Assembly: GCA_009841075.1 (NCBI GenBank)
Contig: VXMP01000049.1
Location: 1-37,829 of the forward strand
From: Acidimicrobiia bacterium
GTDB taxonomy: Bacteria > Actinomycetota > Acidimicrobiia > Spongiisociales > Spongiisociaceae
DNA: 37,829 bases
Direction of reading: 5' to 3'
Part shown: piece after piece, positions 1 to 7,872 of the stretch
Layout of the letters: each line of letters starts with the position of its first letter
How positions within the stretch are numbered: position 1 is the first letter of the stretch
The notes under the pieces: model-generated
Told to the model about the DNA's origin: nothing
What the model saw: only the letters and a program-made list of their open reading frames with translations
The model's database searches: none
Position numbers and translations under genes: made by a program

Positions 1-3000
1 GCGCGTCGTTTGCCATGTGGAACATAGTCTGGAATCGAACCCCCCACGGATTCCCCCCCCTTTTCTCGTAGTCGCGGACAAACACACCCGCCCGCTCGTA
101 CATTTTTGCTGCGATTTCTTTGTCGCGTCGGGTGCGGAAGGTGGGGCAGGTGCGGGTGTTGGGGTTGAAGAGGGCAAAGTCGGCTTGGGTCAGGGGGTAT
201 CGCCGCTGCGGGTCGGCCATATCCTCCACCTGAAAGAGGAAGAAGGCGAACTCGGCACTGGGAACAGTGTGTTCAGGCCCGCTCAGGTTAAGTAGACAGA
301 ACTTGATCCTGATGTCTATTCCAGGAAATACCTTCGCGCGGTTCTCAAAGTCGTAGAGCGAGACCAGCGACCGGCTGTTTACCAAATCGGAGAAGAAGAA
401 CCGATAGGTGTAGTCGGTGGCGATCCCGCTCGGCACGATCATTCCGGCTCGTCCGGTGGGAGCGATCGAGTTACGCATCAGCTCTGCGAACACCGCGTAG
501 GTGTTGACATCACCTCTCCCGCATAACGGGTAAAACCCACTATTTCGTAATAGGGTGCTTACCCCTTCGGCTTGGCGCGATGCAGCCTGGAACTCTTGGT
601 AGAGAGTCGGATTGTACTCCTGTAAGGCGTCTATGAGCCTCTGTCTGGCCGCCTTGTTGGGTGCGTTGGCTATTTCCGGATCGCGGGCTGCAAACCATTC
701 TTTGGCCTGGAGCTTGACCCGTTCCCAGGGTGGGTTGCCGAGCACTGCGTCGAAGCCCTGGTACTGCTCCTGTACGTCCGGGAAGGCTAGGTGTAGATGG
801 AGGAACTGATACTCCTCGGCTAGTTCCTTGACCCTCTCTACCACTGCACCTTCGACCTCTTGGCCCTCGCCGATGGCGCGCACCGTGCTGTCGGTTATTA
901 CCGGCTCCCCTGGGCGTTTGGGGGCGACGAAGGCGGCGCACCAGGCGTCGGCGGCCAGCTTGGGTGTCTGGTAGGTATCGGAGTGTTGCAGGTCGGCGTA
1001 GATCTCCGACTTGGCGGCCACATCCCCGGCGCTTTCTCCACTTACCGGATCCAGGATCGCCATCTCCTCGGCCAGGGCTTGCACCGAGTCGTAGACCGAA
1101 TATCCCAGGTCGAGTATCCCCTGGTCGCGTTGCCTCAGTTCCATTCGGTTGGTTTTGCGCAGTTTGGTTACCCATTTTTTATCGTCTCCGGTGAGCGCCT
1201 TGAACGCCTCGTTGGGTAACCCCTCATCCAGCAGGTCGGGGGTGGTGCCCAAGAGGCTGTTGCCGCACACGATGTGATGGTCCAAGAACCCGAGCGGACG
1301 GCCGCCGTCGTTGGCCTCCATCCACAGGCTCACCTTGCACAGCTCCACCGCCATCGGGTTGATGTCGATCCCATACAGACAACGACCCACCACCTGGCGC
1401 AGCGCCTCTCGCAGCTCAGGCGGGGCGGGCTCGATTCCGCCGCTGCGCACCCGGGCCAGCCGTCCGGCGATGCGATGTCCCGCCGCCACCAGGAAATGGC
1501 CCGATCCGCAGGCCGGGTCCAGCACCCGCAAGTCGAGCAGGGCTTGCTCGGGATGGTCCGAGGCTTCGGCCGCATCGAGGATCGGGTCGAGCGAATCGTT
1601 CAAAATCTGATTGATCAGGGAGGTGGGGGTGTAGTAGCTGCCGGTGGTCTTGCGTTCGCTACCTCCGGCCGTCGCCAGATTGAACTGTCGGCCCTTCACG
1701 TTTAGCTTGGGGTGAAGCTCCAGCAACGACTCATAAACCGAACCCAGCTCGGCTGAGCCCAGGTTTCGATAGTCCACCAGGCGATGCATTTTGGCTTCGT
1801 CGTCCTTTACCAAGGCCAGGTTGCGTACCACCTTGAGGAGATGACGATTATCTATCGAAGAGTCAGCCAGGTCGGGGATCGCTTCGGGTGACCAGAGAAA
1901 GCTGCCGAGCGGCACCAGACCCAGCTCGGGAACCCCTTCCCCGCCCGCGTCCAGGGCGTTCATGGTGATCCTTAGGCCCTGCCACAGGTCGTCATGGGCG
2001 GTTCCCAGGCGGCGGTCGGCCAGGGTGCGCAGGCGTTGTACCGAGTAGAAATCCTGATAGCGGAGGCGGGCGGTGGGGTCGGCGTCAGGGGCGAGCAGCA
2101 GGTCTCGGCTCTCGGCGACCAGCAGAAACAGCAGTCGGTAGACCAGTCGCAGCAGCTGGCGCAGATAGTCGTCGCCGCTCAGGTCGCCTTCCCTCAGAGT
2201 GGAGCGCAGGGCGGCGTTGTGGCGATGGGCCAGAAACCCCTCTCCCAGGGATTCGATGGCTTTTTCCACCCCCTCCCGAAGGCGGTCCAGGGCGCGGGTG
2301 CCTTCCGAGGCGGCCTGGTTGGTCCACTGCTCCAGGAAGCATTTCTCGGGTGGGTCGCCCTCGAAGCGGCTGCGGTGGGCCACCAGCCATAGCTGCACGA
2401 AGTCGTTGTAGGAGCCGCCGTCGAAGATGGCCGCCAGGTCGAACTCGCAGTAGGCGGGCCGGGTGAGCGATACGTTGTCGCGCAGGATTCGTAGAACCAA
2501 ACCGTTGGAGACCATCCCCCAGAGGTGGTCGTCCGAGCGGTTGAGGAACTCCTGAACCAGGCCGTGGGGGGAGATCCTGGCCGCTCCTCGCACCCCGGGC
2601 GTGCGGCGATCCACCTTGACCCGGCAGCCGAGCAGGTGGATAGGGACGCTGGTGTCCTGCTGATGGCTGATCGGGTATTCCGTGCCGTCAATGGCCAAGC
2701 AGCGTGCCAGAGGAAGGTCGTGGAAACCAAGCTCTTCGAGAAGGGGCCGGAGCCAGCGGTCGCGGGTGAGGCTGGTGGCGGTCTTATCGGAGGGAGAAAG
2801 GTTGGCTTCGGCTCGGCGGAAAGACGACCAAACCCCTACCAGCCGGTTCCAAGATCGGGTGATGGCATCCCGAACCCGCTCTCCCGGCACAAGGTGGTAG
2901 TCGGTAGGATCGAGGCCCCCCAGGGTGACATCGCCCGAAGAACCGATCCGATCCAGCAGATCACGCGGTAGCAGACCCCCCATCGAGACGATGTTGGTGT

Positions 3001-3007
3001 CGCTCAC
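1..3007 (-). CDS. Eco57I-like N6-adenine DNA methyltransferase (DrmMI-like), 3' end missing
   Basis: The frame stays open for about 1000 codons from a GTG at 3007 and runs off the left edge, so the C-terminus is missing. The class I methylase SAM-binding motif DPACGSGHF lies near residue 495, followed by the GIDINPMAVELCKVSLW segment. The catalytic motif IV, NPPW, is near residue 757. This order and the roughly 490-residue N-terminal region fit large Eco57I-type or DISARM DrmMI methylases that modify adenine. The expected role is marking self DNA for the neighbouring helicases. It is the last gene seen of the minus-strand island and starts 121 bp after the ATPase stop. An upstream ATG is closed after four codons, so the GTG is the best start; the ribosome site is weak. 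A type IIL/IIG restriction-methylase fusion is possible, because the C-terminal specificity part is not visible. Confidence 0.9.
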   Translation of the reverse strand, partial: MSDTNIVSMGGLLPRDLLDRIGSSGDVTLGGLDPTDYHLVPGERVRDAITRSWNRLVGVWSSFRRAEANLSPSDKTATSLTRDRWLRPLLEELGFHDLPLARCLAIDGTEYPISHQQDTSVPIHLLGCRVKVDRRTPGVRGAARISPHGLVQEFLNRSDDHLWGMVSNGLVLRILRDNVSLTRPAYCEFDLAAIFDGGSYNDFVQLWLVAHRSRFEGDPPEKCFLEQWTNQAASEGTRALDRLREGVEKAIESLGEGFLAHRHNAALRSTLREGDLSGDDYLRQLLRLVYRLLFLLVAESRDLLLAPDADPTARLRYQDFYSVQRLRTLADRRLGTAHDDLWQGLRITMNALDAGGEGVPELGLVPLGSFLWSPEAIPDLADSSIDNRHLLKVVRNLALVKDDEAKMHRLVDYRNLGSAELGSVYESLLELHPKLNVKGRQFNLATAGGSERKTTGSYYTPTSLINQILNDSLDPILDAAEASDHPEQALLDLRVLDPACGSGHFLVAAGHRIAGRLARVRSGGIEPAPPELREALRQVVGRCLYGIDINPMAVELCKVSLWMEANDGGRPLGFLDHHIVCGNSLLGTTPDLLDEGLPNEAFKALTGDDKKWVTKLRKTNRMELRQRDQGILDLGYSVYDSVQALAEEMAILDPVSGESAGDVAAKSEIYADLQHSDTYQTPKLAADAWCAAFVAPKRPGEPVITDSTVRAIGEGQEVEGAVVERVKELAEEYQFLHLHLAFPDVQEQYQGFDAVLGNPPWERVKLQAKEWFAARDPEIANAPNKAARQRLIDALQEYNPTLYQEFQAASRQAEGVSTLLRNSGFYPLCGRGDVNTYAVFAELMRNSIAPTGRAGMIVPSGIATDYTYRFFFSDLVNSRSLVSLYDFENRAKVFPGIDIRIKFCLLNLSGPEHTVPSAEFAFFLFQVEDMADPQRRYPLTQADFALFNPNTRTCPTFRTRRDKEIAAKMYERAGVFVRDYEKRGGNPWGVRFQTMFHMANDA

Positions 3008-3128
3008 CCTTATTCAGCCCTCATCCAGGCCTGATCTTACAGAAACGCCGGTTCCGATTGAATCGGGGAGACCACTTCCCTTACAGAAGGCCAGATAAGC
3101 CCTGTTCAGAAGAGTTTGGGCAGGGTCC

Positions 3129-4391
3129 TCAGGATTGTGGGGGAGACCACAGGCAGTCGATGGGGCGCACATAGAGGCGGTCACCCATGGGAAGAGAGTG
3201 GTCGCCGGTGTGCAGGAGGAGGCCGGCCCGGAAGGTGCCCGGCGCAACTTTGTCCAGTTTTTCACGGAACCAACGCAGATGATCCAGATGCTGGGAGCGG
3301 GGTGAGGTGGTCGCCTTGATCTCGACCGCCACCAGATTTCCATTGGTTTCGCTAAGGATGAGGTCGATTTCCCGGCCCTTGTGGTCGCGATAGTGGGAAA
3401 GGTTAACCCTCCGTTCTGAGGCCGAAAGCTGTCGGGCTATCTCGCCGATGACGAAGGTCTTCAGGAGGGAGCCGGCGAGGGGCGAGGTGGGCGAACTCAG
3501 GGAGGCGGCATCCGTGCCCTGCATGGCGGCGGCCAGGCCGGAGTCGGTGAGATAGAACTTGGGCCGTCGGCCGACACCTCCGGCCAAACTACGGGACCAC
3601 GGGGGGAGCTGGTGAACCAGGAAGACGGTCAGTAGCCACCCCAGGTAGTAGGTGACGGTGGGACGGCTTATCCCTAGCTTTCGAGAGGCGTCCGATAGGT
3701 TGACCGGCCGTCCGGTGAGCGAGGCGGTCCATCTGAGCAAGGATTCCAGTTCGGAGTCTTTGCGGATGTCGGCCAGAGCCACGATGTCACGTTGGACGAC
3801 CGTATCCAAATATCCCTGAAACCAGCGGCTTCGGCGGCCCAGGGGAAGGTCGACTACTTCCGGGTAGCCTCCCCGGCATACCTTCTTGAGGTATTCGTCA
3901 CGATCAAGTCGGGGTGGAGATATCGGTTCGGGGTGACCCTTGAACCAGCTGTCGATCTGGGTGGGGGAGGTTCCGGTTATCTCGGCTTCCGAGAGTGGCC
4001 AAAGCCGGTAGATTTGGATTCGTCCGGCCAGGGATTCGCTGATCCCCGCCACGGTAAAAAAATTGGTAGAGCCGGTGAGGATGAACCGGCCCGGCGTCCT
4101 CTCCTCGTCCACCATTCGCTTCACAGCCAACACCAAACGGTCGCCGCCCAGCTGAACTTCGTCTATTACCAGGGGGTAGCTTTGATGGGAGAGGAAGGTG
4201 ATCGGGTCTTCCAGGATGCTCGCTCGCAGGACTTCGTCGTCCATTGACACGTAGGTGCCTCCCCGTTCCTGGGCGATCATCCTGGTCAGGGTGGTTTTGC
4301 CGCTTTGTCGGGCACCGTGGATCAGTATTACCCGAGCCCACTCTAAGCCGTCTTCAATCTGGTAACGAAGGTGGCGGTTGAGGGCTTCCAT
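3129..4391 (-). CDS. AAA ATPase with DUF4143 C-terminal region
   Basis: The 420-residue protein has a Walker A (GARQSGKT, residues 26-33) and Walker B (VIDEVQ, 75-80), the layout of the AAA_14 plus DUF4143 family. A winged-helix-like stretch lies in the middle (LSDASRKLGISRPTVTYYL). Near residues 340-357 the C-terminal part has EIDLIL and then VAVEIKA, which resembles the D...ExK core of PD-(D/E)XK nucleases often noted in this family. The molecular role of the family is poorly understood, and I do not assign a reaction. It sits between the SNF2 gene and the methylase with loose spacing on both sides, unlike the overlapping genes upstream. Its 5' leader is made entirely of a 23-bp tandem array that ends 19 bp before the ATG. 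AGGAG and GGAAGG motifs lie between array and start. It may be a later insertion in the defence operon, or its ATPase component. Confidence 0.9.
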   Translation of the reverse strand: MEALNRHLRYQIEDGLEWARVILIHGARQSGKTTLTRMIAQERGGTYVSMDDEVLRASILEDPITFLSHQSYPLVIDEVQLGGDRLVLAVKRMVDEERTPGRFILTGSTNFFTVAGISESLAGRIQIYRLWPLSEAEITGTSPTQIDSWFKGHPEPISPPRLDRDEYLKKVCRGGYPEVVDLPLGRRSRWFQGYLDTVVQRDIVALADIRKDSELESLLRWTASLTGRPVNLSDASRKLGISRPTVTYYLGWLLTVFLVHQLPPWSRSLAGGVGRRPKFYLTDSGLAAAMQGTDAASLSSPTSPLAGSLLKTFVIGEIARQLSASERRVNLSHYRDHKGREIDLILSETNGNLVAVEIKATTSPRSQHLDHLRWFREKLDKVAPGTFRAGLLLHTGDHSLPMGDRLYVRPIDCLWSPPQS

Positions 4392-4410
4392 TGCCTTCCG
4401 ATCCTACTCC

Positions 4411-4778
4411 TAATTTACAAACGCCGCCGCCGCTGGGTTACAGATGCGACGGGGGATAGTTTACAGATCCTTCCCTGGATAGTTTACAAATGCTACTCGA
4501 AGTAGTTTACAAATTCTACCTTGGGTAATTTGCAAACGCGCCTCTGGATAGTTCGCATACCTTACCCTGAGTAGTTTACAGATGCTACTGGGGATAATTT
4601 GCAGATCCTTCCTCGAGTAGTTTACAGATGCGACCGAGGGTAGTTTACAAATTCTACCTTGGATAGTTTACAAATTCACCTCTGGCTAGTTTGCAAATCT
4701 GACTGAAGATAGTTCGCAAATGCCACCGAAGGTAATTTACAAACCTTACCCTGGATAGTTAGCAAACTCCCCCCGCTC
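4411..4778. repeat. Tandem array of 16 x 23-bp degenerate repeats
   Basis: Sixteen consecutive units of exactly 23 bp, with no insertion or deletion, fill 368 of the 411 bp between the SNF2 gene and the ATPase start. Written on the plus strand, the conserved first half of the unit is TAGTTTACAAAT; the remaining 11 bp vary more. Unit positions 1 (T), 5 (T), 8 (C), 9 (A), 11 (A) and 17 (C) are identical in all 16 units. Positions 3, 7, 10, 12 and 18 vary almost only by transitions. The core TTTRCAAA is a dyad and becomes a perfect palindrome (TTTGCAAA) in several units. Because 23 is not a multiple of three, the array is not coding. It could be an operator or iteron array controlling the ATPase gene, or a transcribed structured leader. 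Transposon-end or satellite origin is also possible. Confidence 0.95.
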
Positions 4779-4802
4779 GGGTCCGGTCAGGACTGGTTCG
4801 GA

Positions 4803-7667
4803 TCAGTCGACCGCAGGCAAGAAAATGTAGACGCCCAGCAGGTCGGTGGGATGTTGGGGGGTGACCTTCACCTGACCGCCTCCAGGGGCCGAGCCTCGTA
4901 TCACCTGCCCTCCCCGGCGGCGGTCGGCGGCGCGCACCCGGGCGTGGGTCTCGGCTAGGGCTTCGGCCCGACGGTCGGCCTCGGAATGGATATGGGGCCG
5001 CCAGGTTTCCTCGGCGGACAATACCTCCTCCAGGAAATATCGGGCGGCATCAGGGGAGACATTGCCGGAGGGGGTGGCGGACAGGAGGGCTTCGGCTTCT
5101 GCCTCGGGGAGCCAGACCGGAGAATCGGGCGCGCCGGCGAAGGCGAGCAGAAAGGCTTCCTCGGCCAGCATGGGATGCTGCCTCTGGCGGCTGCCGGTTT
5201 CGAGGGTCATCCGAGAGCGGCACAAAAACAGCGTGGTACGGATGGCTACCTGTCCGGTTCGCATCACCCCGCAGCGGGCGGCGTGGCTCTGGGCGGCGAG
5301 AACCGGATCCAGGGCGGTGTCGAGCACATAACCGGCCAGCCCTCCCACCGCCGGGCTGGTGCGGGACCACAAAACCGTGTTGCCGGATACCGGCGGCTCG
5401 AAGCGGGCGTACACAGAGTCGCTGGTCACAGCCAGGGCGTCCTTGACCTCGGGGGAGATCTCTCTCAGGTCGAACACGGCCTCCACCTCCCTGCCGGAGT
5501 CGTCCTGCACGGACCGGATGAAGGCCCCTTCGCTGCTTAGCACCTCTTTCATGAACCGTTCCGTGTCGGCACCCGAACCGATCGCCTCCCGCATCTTCTC
5601 CAGTTCATCGGCCACGGCGTCGGGGTCGATGGTGTGCTGAGCGAAGAGCGACCTCCGTTTGACCTCGGCCTCTCGGGCCCGCTCCCATTCCAGGTCGAGA
5701 GCCGAGGAGTACGGGCTCATCACCTCTTTCATCCAGTCGAAGCGGCGCTGGGCCGGCATGTTCTCGCCAAGCAGGACGTTTTCCGCCAGCGCCTCGATCA
5801 CCTCGTTGGTGGCACCAGGCACCGGAATCGACACCCCCAGCGCCTTACGGATCGCCGTGTGCTTGTGCAGAAGCACCTTGAGGACGGTCTCGTCGATGTG
5901 GTTGTCCTCGCCCCAGTAGGTGACCACCCGCACCTCCTCAGCAGGTTGGCCGAAGCGGTCCACCCGACCCTCCCGCTGTTCGAGTCGGGTGGGATTCCAG
6001 GGCAGGTCGTAGTGGACAACCGCCGAGCAGTAGTTCTGCAGGTTGATGCCCTCGCTCAGACAGTCGGTGGAGACCAGCACCGGAAAGCTGTGGTCGCGCA
6101 GCTCGGACACCCGGGTTTCGCGTTCGTCGGGGGGTAGCTGTCCGGTAACCACCAGCACCTCGGCACGGGAGGAGCGGAGGCGATCCCGCAGCTCTCGGCC
6201 CACGTATTCGGCGGTTTCGATGAAGCGGCAGAACACCACCGGACGGAAACCGTCTTGGAGCAAATTCCTGACCATCTTGGTCAGCTGAAGGAGCTTGAAG
6301 TCGGATTCGCCGGTCAGGTCGTCGGCTCGGCGGGCGAACTCGCGGAGGCGACGGGGGATGGTGTCGGTCTCGTTGGAACCCGGTATCACGTCTACAACTT
6401 CCTCGCCCTCGTCCAAGTCGAGCAGGGTGCGCCGACCCAGCTCATCGATCTCTTCGGCGGTTTCGGCCTCGGCGGTCTGGGCTCGGGTGCGCATGGTGGC
6501 GGCTGCGGCGGCCGGACTTGAGGCCAGCGCCCGTAGCAGGCTCAGGGCGGACCACCATCTGAACCGCTTCTCCCGTTGGTCGGAGGAGGGTTGTCGCACC
6601 CATTGGCGGGCGTAGGTCAGAACGTCCTCGAACAGGGTCTGATAGTCGGGAGAGAGCAGGTAGGTGGTTTCGCTGTCGTCCCGCTTCGGGAAGGAGGTGT
6701 CGGTCCGCAGATAGTGTTGGATGTCGGACCGACGGCGTTGCACCAAATGGCGGGCCAGACGGTCGCGGTGAGGGCGGTTTTCCTCACCGGCCAGGTCGTC
6801 GGGAAGCTCTTTAAAGTCGGCGTCGAGCAGGCCGAGCAGCGACCGAAACGATTCGTCCTTGCCCGAATGGGGGGTGGCGGTGACCAGGACCAGGTGGCGG
6901 TCGGGGCGTTGGGCCAGTTTGGAGACCAGCAAATGGCGCTGGTGGCGGGCACCGCGGGCTCGTTCGTTGGCGGCGCAGGTGTGGGCTTCGTCCACGATAA
7001 CCAGCTCAGGGCAGGATTTGATGAAGTCGTCCCGGCGGCGAGGGGATTTGATGAAGTCCAAGGACACCACGAAATGGTCGTAGACGTCGAATAGGGACTG
7101 GCCCACCGTCAGTTGGCGTTCCAGTCGGGCAGCGGTGGAAGAGAGCACCAGCTCGGCGTCGATGTGGAACTTGGATAGGAGCTCCTGCTGCCACTGTCCG
7201 GCGAGATGGGGTGGGCAGAGGACGGCCAGCTTGCGGGCTTCGCCGCATTCCAGCAGCTCGCGGGCGATAAGGGTGGCTTCGATGGTCTTGCCCACCCCGA
7301 CGTCGTCGGCGATGAGGAGGCGGACCGGGTCGAGCCGGAGCGCCATGAGCAGCGGCACCAGCTGATAGGGACGGGGCTGCACGGCGATTCGTCCCGCCGA
7401 ACGGAACGGCCCGGCACCGGCCCGGAAGCCGAGACGAAGGGCGTCGCGCAGCAACCGGGCGGAGGAGGCGTCGCCCAGGTGAATGGACGGGTCGGGTGGG
7501 TCGAAACCGGCCGGAGCTACTGCTTCCAAGGAGGTGAGGATCCCGGTTATCTCTTCGTCGGAGCCTCCCAGCGGACGAACCATCACCAGGTCATCGCCGG
7601 ATTCAGGGAGGATCACCCAATCCCGGCCACGGGCTCGAACCAGGGATCCCGGGGAGAAAGAGCTCAT
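4803..7667 (-). CDS. SNF2-type helicase/translocase (DrmD-like)
   Basis: This 954-residue superfamily 2 ATPase has Walker A DDVGVGKT (residues 121-128), DEAH (226-229), TATPHSG near 262 and motif VI (QREGRVDRFGQ) near 566, the arrangement of SNF2/HepA-like helicase-related proteins. The N-terminal 90 residues look like a small beta-rich domain, and the C-terminal third is alpha-rich and charged. Proteins of this build are DrmD in class 1 DISARM and also occur in other defence islands. They translocate along DNA using ATP and do not necessarily unwind it. The ATG follows the stop of the small upstream gene by six bases, with GAGG just before it, so the two are probably translated together. The array and ATPase gene follow downstream. 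The assignment as SNF2-family is firm; the DrmD match is by architecture only. Confidence 0.93.
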   Translation of the reverse strand: MSSFSPGSLVRARGRDWVILPESGDDLVMVRPLGGSDEEITGILTSLEAVAPAGFDPPDPSIHLGDASSARLLRDALRLGFRAGAGPFRSAGRIAVQPRPYQLVPLLMALRLDPVRLLIADDVGVGKTIEATLIARELLECGEARKLAVLCPPHLAGQWQQELLSKFHIDAELVLSSTAARLERQLTVGQSLFDVYDHFVVSLDFIKSPRRRDDFIKSCPELVIVDEAHTCAANERARGARHQRHLLVSKLAQRPDRHLVLVTATPHSGKDESFRSLLGLLDADFKELPDDLAGEENRPHRDRLARHLVQRRRSDIQHYLRTDTSFPKRDDSETTYLLSPDYQTLFEDVLTYARQWVRQPSSDQREKRFRWWSALSLLRALASSPAAAAATMRTRAQTAEAETAEEIDELGRRTLLDLDEGEEVVDVIPGSNETDTIPRRLREFARRADDLTGESDFKLLQLTKMVRNLLQDGFRPVVFCRFIETAEYVGRELRDRLRSSRAEVLVVTGQLPPDERETRVSELRDHSFPVLVSTDCLSEGINLQNYCSAVVHYDLPWNPTRLEQREGRVDRFGQPAEEVRVVTYWGEDNHIDETVLKVLLHKHTAIRKALGVSIPVPGATNEVIEALAENVLLGENMPAQRRFDWMKEVMSPYSSALDLEWERAREAEVKRRSLFAQHTIDPDAVADELEKMREAIGSGADTERFMKEVLSSEGAFIRSVQDDSGREVEAVFDLREISPEVKDALAVTSDSVYARFEPPVSGNTVLWSRTSPAVGGLAGYVLDTALDPVLAAQSHAARCGVMRTGQVAIRTTLFLCRSRMTLETGSRQRQHPMLAEEAFLLAFAGAPDSPVWLPEAEAEALLSATPSGNVSPDAARYFLEEVLSAEETWRPHIHSEADRRAEALAETHARVRAADRRRGGQVIRGSAPGGGQVKVTPQHPTDLLGVYIFLPAVD

Positions 7668-7673
7668 CTGCCT

Positions 7674-7862
7674 CTATTTACCGGCTTTAGAATTACGGAA
7701 CGCCTCGACCGCCTCCGCAATAGCATCCTGGCCCTCGGAGGCTCTGCCAGGGATGCGAGGTCGCGAGCCTGCCTGCGCTATCGAGGACGCCTCGGCTTCC
7801 AGACGTGCCGCTTCCTTGGCCAGCTCCTGCTGTCGCTCCCTTTCCCGTCTCTTGCGAAACAC
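7674..7862 (-). CDS. Small charged helical protein in helicase operon, unknown function
   Basis: A short open frame of 62 codons starts with GTG at 7862, eleven bases after the stop of the large helicase gene, and ends six bases before the SNF2 start. A TTG at 7895, overlapping the upstream gene, would give 73 residues. The N-terminal half is a run of Arg, Glu, Gln and Ala (RKRRERERQQELAKEAARLE) that should form a long charged helix or coiled coil. The C-terminal part is Ala/Glu-rich. No known domain is recognised. Its position inside an otherwise gap-free operon argues that it is a real gene and perhaps an adaptor between the two helicases, but that role is inference. It could also be a non-functional spacer that keeps translation coupled. 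Confidence 0.6.
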   Translation of the reverse strand: MFRKRRERERQQELAKEAARLEAEASSIAQAGSRPRIPGRASEGQDAIAEAVEAFRNSKAGK

Positions 7863-7872
7863 AGCCCTGAGC

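Noticed and set aside
3014-3343. Separate gene between the ATPase and the methylase
   Set aside because: It begins inside the ATPase in another frame and has no domain or ribosome site.
4411-4778. CRISPR array
   Set aside because: Units are 23 bp with only 11 bp of moderately variable sequence, far too short for spacers, and no cas genes are nearby.
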